A DNA stretch of 64,000 nucleotides. Origin: Morinoia aosen. Taxonomy: Eukaryota > Arthropoda > Malacostraca > Amphipoda > Talitridae. Position numbers and translations under genes: made by a program. Below, one piece after another: positions 34,440 to 45,395 of this stretch. The notes beneath the pieces were generated by a model, which was given only the letters and a program-made list of their open reading frames with translations, did no database searches and was not told the DNA's origin. Positions within the stretch are counted from its first letter, which is position 1. Every line of letters starts with the position of its first letter. The stretch is taken from positions 61,892,514-61,956,513 of the forward strand of contig CM059557.1 in the NCBI GenBank assembly GCA_030386875.1. Reading direction: 5' to 3'.

Positions 34440-34770
34440 TTTCGTTTGACTAACATGTAAAACAAGTGCAGCAGAACGAATACTTGGTGTATGACTATGT
34501 CAGAAATATTACAATATTTCTTCCTCCACATTAGGATTTCTCATTAATTTTATACGGCATCCACCTTATGAAAATGTAAAATGTTTCCTCTTCACGTAAA
34601 CTCTGGTGTACGGCTTCGATTATTTTATGCAATTGAACACGTCTGTGTGGATACCTGCGTTTGCGAATTCAAACAGCCTCCCTGAAATTACCATTTGCTG
34701 TTCCGCAAGCGAGGTACTTATTGACTAATTCAGCACTGGATACTCGTTCCTTGGTCGTTGATGCCTTTGC

Positions 34771-35099
34771 AGACGACGAAATATTCAATGTAAACAAGCA
34801 AAATTTGATCTTTGATGTAATTGAACTGTCAGAAAACTGGATAAAGATTTTAAGTCCATGTAACTCATTAAAGAAATGTTTTCGACCGCACGGTTATTCG
34901 TAAACTGAGTTTATTTCAACGGTCCTAACCTAGTGTTAAAGTTCGTTCGACAAAGTGCCGATCACTTTATTCAAACCTAAATATTCTTTCATATCGGTGA
35001 AAAGAAAACCCATGGGAAAGACATGACAGTAGTTAACGGTAGATCTATCATTAAGTTTCATGAATGTGGATGATTAATTATACTCGATACATCTGTACA
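34771..35099. other. No gene recognised
   Basis: A short AT-rich gap between the mariner relic and the Tc1 relic. No motif seen. Confidence 0.4.
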
Positions 35100-36060
35100 G
35101 TAAACGGTGTAAAAATTGTTACGATACACAGAACAATGGCTCGCTGGAACAAGATGAAGAACCCGGTTCCTCACGTGAAAACGGTGGAGGGCCTAATACT
35201 CGGATGACAAAGACAGGCGTTCTTTGAAGAGATAGGTGAATTACAATCAGGGCTTCTCATCGATAATAGTAATGAACTATTTCTGCGAAGGTGAAAACAA
35301 TTTCCAACATGATTGCACGTCTAGAGTTGAAGGCTATTGTTTACGGCATATACAAATTCACGAGGAAGCCATTGGTGTCAGGATCAACAAGAAAAATGCT
35401 TGTTATTCACTTTAGAATACCGAGATTGGATTGTTGAGGATTGGATGCATGTAATGGGGTCCAGGCTCTTTAAGATCGATGGGCGTGTTACGATATGCTG
35501 AAAGTCCCATGAATCTATGGATCCATCTCGAATCGTCCCAACTGTACCGGTATTTGAAGGCTTTGTTACGTAGCAAGGTTATTTTTTGTTGAGATGGACA
35601 TGAAGCTTCCACTTTTTGCGGAAACCAAATTAGCTCTTAAGACTATTCGCTTGCACTTTCTACCCTCGTTCATCATTCCATAAAGTTTTATTTTCCAGAT
35701 GGCGACGAGATCTTTCAGGACGACAATGATTGCATCCACAGGCCGATAATGTTAAAGATTGATTTACTGCAAATGAAGGATCATTGAGCAAATGGATCTG
35801 GGCACCACAAACTTCTGATTTCAATCCCATTGAAAATTTATTTAATGAACTTGAGAGGAATCTGCGTGACTCATTGCGCCGTTTTTCGTCATTAACTGCC
35901 AGGAGAGGAAAGATACTTCAATTCAGGCTAGGAATAGTTCTGCAATGGATCCAAAACCTTGAAGGTTCAATGCCAAGTACAACCAAAGCTGAAATTCGAA
36001 AAAAACACTCCAATAGCCTACTAATAAATTTCTGATCCTCGCGACTTTTTGGCGTCTTTT
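35100..36060 (+). pseudogene. Tc1-like transposase relic
   Basis: Plus-strand remnant of a Tc1-like DDE transposase in several frames. Near 35440-35520 it reads FKIDGRVTI and ESHESM-like text around the first catalytic block. At 35715-35770 it has FQDDND followed by HRPDNVKDWFTANEG, matching 'FQQDNAxxHxxxxVKDWF', which includes the second catalytic Asp. At 35790-35860 DFNPIENLFNELERNLRD carries the third catalytic Glu. Spacing of the last two fits DD34E. Multiple stops and shifts show decay. TIRs were not identified; ctggccctagtgtataatac at about 36060 may be an end. Confidence 0.7.
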
Positions 36061-36590
36061 CTGGCCCTAGTGTATAATACTCGTACATTCATCAATCATT
36101 CATTCATCAATGACTGAAATTGTGAAACAGATGAAAATTATGAAAAATATGTGAATTATGGAATAACAAATGTCTTACAAACATTTTGCTACTGCAGCAA
36201 AAATTAAGAAACTTTCTGCTAATTAGAACGGGAATGACATCATTTCACTGTTACTGCGTCAACTGTTTTACCATTGCTACTGAGATAGTAACTTCAATTG
36301 TGATTAGGACGCTGCAACTGTTCATAATACGTCGAGACAGTTAAATGATACTTAAATTTGAAAGAAAATAACGGAACGGTGATTAAAGCAGTCCATTTGT
36401 TCACAGCGCTTTGCAATTATAAATGAATTAATAAAATTTTAGTAAGAACGTCCTCACACAAATTGATAGGAAATACCAAATGGGAATAAGCAGCATGAAT
36501 CAGAATTTGTTAACGGATGTTCGTCACTTTCTAAAGTCAATGAAAGTAAATTTTTTTCGCCACTGAAACCACGTGAAACAGTACTCTGTG
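36061..36590. other. No gene recognised
   Basis: AT-rich with no structure I can support. Confidence 0.4.
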
Positions 36591-37000
36591 GTAAATTATT
36601 TTAGTAGGCGAGTCCCTGTTCGGGAGCCAATTGTTAACACCTTCACTTCGTTTCCGCGGCTGTTAACGGTTGGTTTGGTTAGGTTCAAGTATCAGAATAG
36701 AGAAATCGACTTTACTACATGAATAAAGCTTTATTCTTCCTACTAAATGTGAGAAATGCAATTGCGCGATAATATTTCACCTCATACGGTAAAAGTTATT
36801 CTTTGAAAAAGTCGTGAAACGGATAAAAATGTCATTCATTTAAACCGGAACATAAATGGGTAATTTACCTGTCTGTGCACATGTGGCCTAATACGCAGGG
36901 AACGTGTTAAATTATTTTAGTAGGCCAGTCCTTCTTCGGATGCCAGTTGATAGATATTTAGTAGGCGAGTCCTCATTCTGATGCCAGTTGATTTCAAAGG
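36590..37000 (-). repeat. LTR-retroelement-like debris with repeated primer-binding-like sites
   Basis: Three related sites read on the minus strand as TGGCTCCCGAACAGGGAC (36612-36629), TGGCATCCGAAGAAGGAC (36928-36945) and TGGCATCAGAATGAGGAC (36969-36986). Each is followed by TCGCCTACTAAA or a close variant. The first matches the 3' end of animal tRNA-Lys(UUU) except for one base, as in the primer-binding sites of many LTR retroelements. Just outside it is TGTTAACA, a possible LTR edge. No gag or pol coding is present. Confidence 0.4.
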
Positions 37001-38422
37001 CTGTATTTTCTGAGGCTTGTTATTCCGTTAGAATTTTCCTGGTATTTCAGGGATAGGAGAGAAATCAGATTTTGTCGAGTTATTTTTATCAAGTTGGGGT
37101 TCGTCAACACTTTTCTAGAGTTGCGAATATTTCCGGTATTCTTCCGAGTTTTCGATCTGATTACAAGTTTTGGAGATTTCGAGCTGTTTTCAAGCGTCGA
37201 AATTGAGCTGAACTAAATCAAGCTTTGAAGTTTTCGAACTGATAAAACAAGCTTCGAATTAGAGCTGAACTAAATCAAGCTGCGGAGTTTTTCGCGCTGA
37301 TAAATTTTTGAGCTGTCAAAACAAGCTTCAAATTTGAGCCTAACTAAATTAGGTTGATGAAATTTTGAAGTTCGTGACAGAAGTATATTTCGCAAGTATC
37401 TGTGATACGCGAGGTCTGTCATTTGCGAGAAAAAGTATTTTTCTTCCGTCGAACAGAGGCATCAGTCGACTTATCTTGGCGCTGGCCTAACACTCGGTAA
37501 CTGATGGCAGTCTACTTCGACTATAGATAGACTATTTCCCTACAGATACGACTGTATATTAAACATCAAAACGATATTATCATGCACAAAAATTTTTCGT
37601 TGTATACCACCGTGATTACCATAAAGGTATTAGTTCAATTCAATGCCATTTAACTTATATAAAGAACTTCTCTTATCTTTTGCTGTAGTATTTAGCAAAA
37701 TTACAACATAAGTCTGAGGGATTCAATATATATGGCTCAATGTTATATATTAGTTGAGAATACAAGCTTTGGTTGTGTGCACTGACTGCGTTGTTAATTG
37801 TAATTGCCTTTTCGATTAAATATATTCCTAAAATTGTGACGCAAGCACTCTATAAGTAGAGACTCTGGAAGTAAATATTTTGACTGTCACTTCTCACAGT
37901 ATTCTAGATTTGCAGTAAAACGCGGACAGAAAGGAATGGACTTACATGCTACTTCATAAGAACACGTATAAATTTTTGAAAAAGAACGTATAACACAATA
38001 TTAAAAAAATATTGATACATTAGCATTCAAAATATGTTAAGCTTTATTTTTCCGCATGTTTCATTTCTGAGTACAGTGAAGAGCCAGCGTCCGAGACATC
38101 AAGCCAGGAAAAAGGTAATAAAAATTACCAGCAGTTATTAATTTTCAAGTACACAACCTAAAAGTATAAACAGGGAGATGATAACAATTGGCAGTGTTCA
38201 GCGGAAGATAAACGCCACAGAGCATTTGGAGGCGTCGCAGATCCCATTGGCAACGAAAAGGTCATGGACCAACAAGCAAGGTGAGAGTAAGAAATTTGCA
38301 AGATATGTAAGCGTTGGATATCTCTTAAAAAAGAGTGAACTAGAGGCCCTTACTTGTAGAATTCCTCATTTGGTTAATATAATCCCTTCATGAGAGTAAT
38401 CGTTAATCATTTTGGTTTCATC
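37001..38422. other. No gene recognised; short tandem repeat inside
   Basis: At about 37200-37350 a unit with gagctgaactaaatcaagct and aaacaagcttcgaatt recurs two to three times. Otherwise no gene or element was recognised. Confidence 0.45.
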
Positions 38423-38430
38423 ATTAAGAC
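38423..38430. other. hAT target-site duplication, left
   Basis: ATTAAGAC directly before the terminus CAGGGTTGCG; the same eight bases follow the right terminus at 45388-45395. Confidence 0.85.
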
Positions 38431-38457
38431 CAGGGTTGCGAAGTCGGTGGAATAAAT

Positions 38458-38660
38458 TTGCGACTCCGACTCCGACTCCACCTTTTCAGAATTTGGCGAC
38501 TCCGACTCCGGCTCCGACTCCACCTTTTCAGAATTTGTCGACTCCGACTCCGACTCCGACTCCACCTTTTCAGAATTTGGCGACTCCGACTCCGACTCCA
38601 TTTCTCCAGAATTTGGCGACTCCAACACCGACTCCGCCTATGCACAATTTTGTGGCTCCA
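38458..38660. repeat. GACTCC hexamer array, left hAT end
   Basis: Blocks of (GACTCC)n separated by ccttttcagaatttgg, giving a higher-order period of about 36-40 bp. The proline/threonine-rich and serine/glutamate-rich open frames here are by-products. Confidence 0.95.
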
Positions 38661-38710
38661 ACTTCACCTATTCATAATTTATAAGATGAATATTTTATTT
38701 CTTAACTAGT

Positions 38711-39385
38711 GTACACACACCGTCAAAAATGACGAGATTCAATACCTTTCTTCAACAAATTTTCGTTTGAGTGGAGTTTCCATGCTTTCAGCTTTTTCCA
38801 AAGGTAACTTAATTTTCTTATAAGAGTAATAAACACTCAGAACACAGCATTTTTGAGCCGCAAGAGAAGTAGTTATAGCCATTCGTGTCGTATCCAAGAT
38901 ACAGAAATTCAGCATTACTGAAAGCAACTGCGAACTTGTGTATGTATATTTTAATATGCAATACAGTACATTGCAGTACAGTATATTGTAATATACAGTA
39001 CAGCATATTGTAATATTCAATACCCCGCCGAACTCGGTATTCATGATACAAACTTGAGTATATAAGGCTATGGATCGTTCTAATTGTGATGAAAGTGACT
39101 TATTATAGAGCTATTGCCCAACGAAAATGAGTGTATTAATTGACCGTGAACTGGAACCAAGACCGCCAGTGCAAATTTTTTCCTATCAATTATTCTTAAC
39201 AGCGTGACACAAAACGTATAAATAAACACACGACAGTCATTCTTAGTAGTAAACGGTTGCAGGTGTTGAAACCTGTGCATATATTCATTATATTCTTTAT
39301 TATCGAACGACTTTTAAATTGACTACAGATTGTTAATAATCAAGATACTAGTGTACATGATTGGTCAAAAATGACGGGATCCAAT
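38711..39385. repeat. Short direct repeat pair
   Basis: gtgtacacacaccgtcaaaa (38711) and gtgtacatgattggtcaaaa (39351), both continuing atgacgNgatNcaat, spaced about 640 bp. The sequence between is uncharacterised AT-rich DNA. Confidence 0.55.
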
Positions 39386-39784
39386 GGTACCGTTTTAAAA
39401 AATCTCAAGATAAAAATGGCAAACAAATATATCCATTGTAAAAGTACCCGCGATTAAAATACAGCATTCTCATACTTGTGACTGGTAAAACTCGTATCAC
39501 AGATACGGTCATTAGGCATATTTAAAAACGTCACAAACGCACACAACAACCAAGCAAATTGTATAACATAATTCCTATCTGAATTGTAATTTAAATTATA
39601 AATTATTGTTCGCAAGAGGTTTTTAAAAAATTTGCCATACCTTTTAAGCATTTAAATGCCTTTGAAATTTAAATGCGATGAGCCGCATTTTCTTGACAGT
39701 TGATTCGATTTTCACGCAATGGTTTTTACTTATAAACATAAGTGAGCAGATGCCTGGTTTTTCATATTTCGATGGTATTTATGA

Positions 39785-40800
39785 TACTGAGTTTGGAGAC
39801 TGGTTACAGAGTTTGGTAGAGTGTGCGAAAGGCGGAAATTGAGGGTAAATGTGAATAAAAGTAAGGTGATGAGATGTTCAAGAGGTGGAGTGTTTGGAAC
39901 TTTGGATGTGAGGTTGAATTGGAAGTTTTAGAGGAGGTAGAGCATTTTAGGTACCTCGGGTCGGATGTGACTGTTAAGGATAGTATGGAAGTAGAAGTGA
40001 AGCATCGAGTGAGTGAAGGTTGTAAGACATTGGGTGCAATGAGGAAAGTTTTTGAATGCAGGAGTTTGAGTATGAATGTTAAGAGGGGACTGTATGAAAG
40101 TTTGATTATGCCAGTTTTGTTGTATGGAGCAGAGTCCTGGGGGTTGAGAGCAGCTGAGAGGAGGAAGTTGGATGTGTTTGAGATGAAGTGTTTGAGGAGC
40201 ATGTATGGAGTAACTAGAAGAGATAGGATCAGGAATGAGTTGGTTAGGGGGCATACGGGTGTTATCAAAAAGTTGAGCAGGCGAGTGGATGAAAGAGTGC
40301 TTGGATGGTTTGGGCATGTTGAAAGAATGAATTTTGAGCGGCTGGTGAAAAAGATATATATGTCGGAAGTGAGTGGTCTTCGAGCGCGAGGTAGACCACG
40401 GATGAGTTTGATGGATGGGGTGAGACGTGCTTTGTATGAGAGGGGTCTGACTGTGGACGTGGCGGGAGGGATGGCTGCGGACAGAAGTGAGTGGGGGCAG
40501 TGTATAAGGAGGTAATTTTATTTTTGACGCGTTACTGGAAGCTGCCCGCGTGTGATGGGGTTGACCTGTCATGTGCGGGGGGAGGGGCTGCACTCAATGA
40601 AGCGGTCGGGGTAAACCAGCTGTGGCTGTCGGGCCTGACTGTGGGAGGTGGTTGTGCTGGGCTGCTGCTGATCCTGGCAGTTCAGGTGCGGCCAGTGCTG
40701 CCTCTCTCGCCTCCTAGTGACTAAGTGTGGGGATTGTGGCCTGCTGTCGGCTACCCTCCCATAGGGAGGATAAGCCCGGTATATGTATGTATGTATGTAT
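39785..40800 (+). mobile_element. RTE-like LINE, 5'-truncated copy
   Basis: A non-LTR retrotransposon 3' end inserted in the hAT element. It is flanked by GTATTTATGA (39775-39784 and 40801-40810), although the right copy merges with the tail. It ends in a (TATG)n tail at 40780-40800, typical of RTE-like LINEs. It encodes the C-terminal RT region (39874-40515, with an upstream piece in another frame) and a GC-rich 3' untranslated part. Confidence 0.8.
39874..40515 (+). pseudogene. LINE reverse transcriptase C-terminal region, truncated
   Basis: A 213-codon open stretch, not starting at a true initiation site. It contains EEVEHFRYLGSDVTVKDSME ('FKYLGS', after the RT catalytic core), VLLYGAESWGLRAAERRKLD ('LYGAEAW'), FEMKCLRSMYGVTRRDRIRN ('LEMKCLRSxxGVxRxDRVRN'), VLGWFGHVERM, GRPRMSLMDGVRRAL and RSEWGQCIRR with the stop. 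These are the usual C-terminal blocks of arthropod RTE-like LINE polyproteins. The segment just upstream (EFGRVCERRKLRVNVNKSKV, about 39810-39870) is in a different frame, showing a frameshift. The endonuclease and RT active site are missing through 5' truncation. Confidence 0.82.
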
Positions 40801-40902
40801 GTATTTATGAAACTGTCCAAGCAAGCAGATTCCCATTGTAATGAGATAGGGGAAATTACGCACGAGAACATATACTTATCATTGACGGACACCTGGTTTT
40901 TT

Positions 40903-41690
40903 ATTATATCGGGTGTCCTGTAAAAATGTCCCCGATTTTTAATTAATTATACCTCAGCTTTAAAATGACATATTTGAATTGCCTTTGTTCACAATGTAGT
41001 AAATTTTGTTTCCTTTTTGAATAATTTATGTTATTGAAAATCGGTTGAATAACCACTTTATAATGTCCAATTTACTGAAAGGAGTAGAATAATTAATTGT
41101 TCAAATGAAAAGTTTTTAAAACAATATTGATATTCTTCCTTGTTTTGTAGTTTCCATAAACTGAACACACAAAAATTTTAAGGAGTAACAAATCATTACC
41201 TCATATAACGTTTAAATAAATAAAGTAATTTTAGTATCCAACGACATACCCTCCATTTCTCTCAAGGCAAGTATTACTTCTAGCCACCATTGAACGAAGA
41301 GTTTTACCCATTATTCCACCGTTTTCTATCGGTCCTTGAAACACTATTATTGAGAACACTTGAAACTTGAAACCTCTCAGAGGGTTTAAATACTTAGTTG
41401 TATGTACGATACATCGTTATGAAATTATTCTCAACAGTAGGTATTGAGGAATGAAGAAGAACACCAGTGTTGTTTTTAAAACTTTCCCTTTGAACAATTT
41501 TTCTACCCCTTTCAGTAAATCGATCATCTTGAAGTTTATTCAACTGATTTTCAAAAACATATATTATTTCAAAAGGAAACAAAATTGAATAAATTGTAAA
41601 TAAAAGACAATTCAAATATGTTAATTTAAGCGGAGATATTATCAATTAAAAAAGTCCGGGACATTTTTGTGGGACACGCAGTATATTATT
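40903..41690 (-). mobile_element. Mariner-type deletion derivative with long inverted repeats
   Basis: Arms of about 190 bp pair. The left starts tcgggtgtcctgtaaaaatg; the right on the minus strand starts tgcgtgtcccacaaaaatgt. Both contain acatatttgaattg and ttttgtttcctttt. TA-rich flanks and GGGTGTCC-type tips fit mariner elements. On the minus strand near 41340-41230 a remnant reads CLERNGGYVV, like a mariner transposase C-terminus. No intact gene. Confidence 0.65.
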
Positions 41691-42914
41691 GATTGTTCTT
41701 ATACAATAAATGGTCAAGTGTCACCTTTGAACAAATTAATAAATAGGTTTAGCTATTTCGTGAGCGTAATCTCTCCTATGTTAGTACAATGAAGTTTTAG
41801 GATTTAAAACTTAAGCGCAATTGGTCGAACATTTATTTCAAATACAGAAGAACTTCAAGGGAACAACAGCAAGTCGTTTCCCGAGATGCGCAAAAAGAGA
41901 AACCGTACCCAAGTTAGGCGGATCTTGAGGATTCCAACAGTACGCACAGGAGCGTCCTCTGTGAAATTTTTATTATCGAATTCCTTTAAAATGGAGACCG
42001 AAAATCTTCTTTAACGTAAGGTTAGTTTTTAAAACGATACTCGCTAAAAATAGAAGACACCCAATGGACGCGGCCGGTCATCAGCACGGTACTCCGGTAG
42101 GAAATTTTAGAGGCGTTCTGAGTAGAGAGATACAGAGTTTTAAGATGTCCGGTCGCCGACTAGGTGAATATCGTATCTTATTGTAAGATTACATATAGCA
42201 CTAAGATTTTAACAATTAATTGACAAGTAATTACCTTGAATAGTAAGTGCCTATTCAAGAGGCTGCAAAAGCCGGGTCGATGAGTTCAAGTCGTAGAAAG
42301 AGACTGCTTTTTACGCAATAGAAATAAGTTAGAGGTACCAGACCCACTTTTATTAAAAGGACGACATGCTGCCCAAGCAGAGCAAGCTCAAAGATAATTT
42401 AATGAGTGAACACCAAAGCGTTACAAGTAATGTTAACTAAAGCTATTTAAGGTTAATGCAGTCTGCTAGAAGCGCAAACATGCTTATTTATAGAAAGTTA
42501 AATTTAAACACAAAAACCGGAAAAAATATGCAGCTGCAAAAGAAAAAACAACGAACAAAAAGATCTAATTTCATCAGTTTCAAATTCTTGCCTGTGAACT
42601 AAGAGAGGCCAACTGAAGAAAACTTTTCTTCCACAAAGCCGCCATCAGAAATACGGAAAATATTCAACAGGAAATTTCATTGAACAAACAAAATTGGCTG
42701 TTCGTCTTTGTTGGTTGATCTGTCTCCCTTTCACGCTCTTAGAGATACTTAACTACTGTACCTGTGATGCGAGTTTCACCAGTGCACAAGTATTAGAATA
42801 TTTTAATCGCGGGTGCTATTAGGATGAAAATATTTTTTTATGGTCCACATCTGGAAGATTTCTATGCAGACAATATCGAATCCCGTCATTTGACGAGTCG
42901 TGTACACAATTATG
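41691..42914. other. No gene recognised
   Basis: Uncharacterised sequence inside the hAT-bounded interval. Confidence 0.4.
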
Positions 42915-43552
42915 TATACTGAGTGTTTCAGAACACGAGGTACAAAATTGCACATCAAGTAGAAAATGGCCAAATAAATACTTTTTGTCCCATGAAATTT
43001 TCACCCAAAAAATCGGGGTTGGGAGGTATTAGGTGTTTATTGTTTTTAAGGTTTAAATTTAATGGCACAATTACTCGCGGTATTGATTCTGAATTTACTT
43101 TACAAAAATTGTTCAAAATGTGTTCCACCTACATCTATGCCCTTTTCGAATGTTAGCCTTAATTAACGGCTGCCGAATATTAGGAAACACGTCTGGCATT
43201 AAGGTATCTCACCTGCAGCCACTGCAATTCTGGCCACAAGATCTTCCTCAGACCCAATGGGTGTAGCATAAACAAGGCTCTTCACGTGTCCCAAAAATTG
43301 AAATCGAGTGGAGTCATGTCAGGAGATCTAGGCGGTCATGCAACTAGCACATTTCGCCCGATCAACGTAAATTCAAAATAAATATTGCGAGTAGTTTATT
43401 CATTAAATTTCCCCCTTTAAAACAATAAACTGCTAATATCTCAATGTTTCTTTCTTCGGAAAATTTTATAGAAGAAAAAGTTTTTATTTGGATATTTCTA
43501 CTTGGTGTGCAATTTTTTGCCTCTTACTCTGAATCTGAAACACCCTGTATAT
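42915..43552 (-). mobile_element. Mariner-like deletion derivative with transposase C-terminal remnant
   Basis: Inverted ends: tatactgagtgtttcagaac at the left; tatacagggtgtttcagatt at the right (minus strand). Both continue to aaaattgcaca...caagtagaaa. The minus strand between 43330 and 43090 encodes LGHVKSLVYATPIGSEEDLV, ARIAVAAGEI and KGIDVGGTHFEQFL with frame breaks. These are the 'FFLWGHVKxLVYxTPI..EEDL' and 'GGxHFEQLL' blocks of mariner-like transposases. N-terminal and most catalytic parts are deleted. Confidence 0.78.
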
Positions 43553-45150
43553 TACTGAAAAGTGTTTTCTGAGTAGGTAATGTAGGCATTGTCTACACTG
43601 AGAAGCATAGATATGCATCAACAGTTTTTTATTACTAAGTATGCACTAATTCAGTGAAATTATAGTAGTTAATTCAATGACTATGCTTCAAATCCCCAAA
43701 ATTATGATATACGTGTAGATAAGGTAGGTAAGATTTGCACACTGCCTTTTCTTCTTTGTATCTACACTAAGCAGGGTAACAATGCAGAAAAAGTGTCATA
43801 TTATTGCTCAACATTATGTTACATTTCGGCTCTAATAAGCAAAAGTTGTTCTGCTTTCATTGCAGGGGCCTGACGTTTTCGGAAAGTTTTTTTTACGAAT
43901 AAAAGTCACTTCTAGCTTCTTTGCGTGTATTATGATACTATCTCTTATTTTCGTCTAACTTTTTACTTTGCATTGGACACTTTGCTATTTTAATAAACGC
44001 CCAGGTTCTTCTCATTTTGTGTTTTTTGGAGCAATTTGAAACGTTTCCAGCAAGAGAATTTGTACTATCGCATAAATGTAAAAACCATTGCAGCTGAGAT
44101 AGTGCATTGTTTTCAGTTACAATGTGTGTGTGACTGTGAGTGAAGTTTTTGCTGGTGTGTGTATAATTATTTTCATTGCAGCTCGTTTGCATCGTTTTTT
44201 AATTTTTTTTCAAGTGTCTCAATGCCGATATAGATAACCTTACAACATTTCCAAATCTTCCTTAACAAGAAGTAATTAATTACATAATGCTACAAAAAAA
44301 ATACTAATTCAGTTTTTTAAAATGTATCAACATAATTATAAAATTCTGCATTTCAGCGTATACTAGCTTAGAAACTGGGGAGTGATACGAAGATAAAAAT
44401 TAAACATGATGATGATATAGTGAAAAACAATATAACTCTGAAAGAACCAAATTACATTCAAGGAATAACTTGAGAAATGAGAAGAAATTTTTATTATTAA
44501 TACATGTTAACTTGACTTAAAAACACGGAAGCCATATCAATTTTGATAACATGACTTGAAAACTAGAAGTCTTTGTGCACTAGACCATAGCTTCAGGTTT
44601 CGGCAAAGACTACTCATTGGCAATGAATCATAACCAAAAGACTAGAAATGTTTATGATCATTATCAATCAATGCATCATTCTGAGCATACAGAGTTACCA
44701 CTCTTTATGTGAGTACAATGTATTGCATCAGCTGAAATGTTCTGCAAGTAACTTGCAACACATTTACTACTATTTTCCAGTTCCTATGTATTAATTGAAG
44801 GAAAAATGAACAAAACAGAAATATACAGAATGAATTTGCGATGCTTTCAATTACTAATTCCTGCTATTAACTACAAAATATACATTAATGCTGGGTACAA
44901 AAATTATATTTCGCACTCGTAGGTTTCTCATATATATCTGTGCAAACCCTCAATGACTAGATAAGATGACGGTATTTGGTGATAGGAATAAATACGCTGT
45001 TTCAAACTTAGAACAAAACAATCAACGAAAACATTGCGTATTTTTTAGATTTTTCAGCAAAGCATTCTAACTCTGTTTTGGTTTACTTCTAGTTTTAAAG
45101 AATTATAAATAATTTTTAGCAAAAATTAGAATCGAAGACACCAAAAAATA
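43553..45150. other. No gene recognised
   Basis: AT-rich, inside the hAT-bounded interval. The open frame at 43938-44192 on the minus strand has no motif. Confidence 0.4.
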
Positions 45151-45164
45151 GCGACTCCAACCAC

Positions 45165-45385
45165 GACTCTACCACATCCGAATGAACGACTCCGACTCCG
45201 ACTCCGACTCCACCACATTCGGAAAAGCGACTCCGACTCCGACTCCGACTCCGACTCCATCACACTTCAGAGTAGCGACTCCGACTCCGACTCCACCACA
45301 CTTCAGAGAAGCGACTCCGACTCCGACTCCACCCTAAAACATCCGACTCCGGCGACTCCGACTCCCGACTCCGACTCCGCAACCC
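45165..45385. repeat. GACTCC hexamer array, right hAT end
   Basis: (GACTCC)n blocks separated by accacacttcagagaagc-like spacers. They are in the same strand orientation as the left array, so the two arrays are direct, not inverted, repeats. Confidence 0.95.
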
Positions 45386-45387
45386 TG

Positions 45388-45395
45388 ATTAAGAC
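45388..45395. other. hAT target-site duplication, right
   Basis: ATTAAGAC following CGCAACCCTG; identical to 38423-38430. Confidence 0.85.

Larger units (their letters stand above)
33005..34770 (-). mobile_element. Mariner-like element with DUF4817-type transposase, relic
   Basis: Read on the minus strand from about 34770. An N-terminal helix-turn-helix part (YLACGTANGNFREAV, then RYPHRRVQLHKIIEAVHQSL) matches the common arthropod 'YGLANGNAREAxRLYxERYPxRR' (DUF4817) pattern. VWEVLHENSQHPFHVQRGQV and NVHNLQSWADV follow, the 'N.H..H.WA' block. After an interruption (33358-34193) comes a decayed catalytic part around 33300-33005 (LQQDGTPALFT, with frame breaks). The relic is heavily mutated and split by a foldback element. 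Termini were not resolved. Confidence 0.7.
38431..45387. mobile_element. hAT-type element, 6957 bp, non-autonomous or degraded
   Basis: The ends are CAGGGTTGCGAAGTCGG at the left and CAGGGTTGCGGAGTCGG at the right (minus strand), 16 of 17 positions matching, with the 8-bp duplication ATTAAGAC. CAGGG starts and 8-bp duplications are characteristic of hAT transposons. Both ends carry GACTCC hexamer arrays just inside. No hAT transposase (BED finger, RW and dimerisation motifs) is visible. The interior is filled with other insertions: a LINE copy and two mariner-type derivatives. It may be a non-autonomous element that grew by nested insertion. Confidence 0.8.

Noticed and set aside
38407..38709. 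Pro/Thr-, Arg- and Ser/Glu-rich open frames on both strands
   Set aside because: They are translations of the GACTCC hexamer array in all frames, with no independent evidence of coding.
39804..40593. Long Ser/His-rich frames on the minus strand opposite the LINE
   Set aside because: They are shadows of the plus-strand RT-region coding sequence, which has recognisable LINE motifs.
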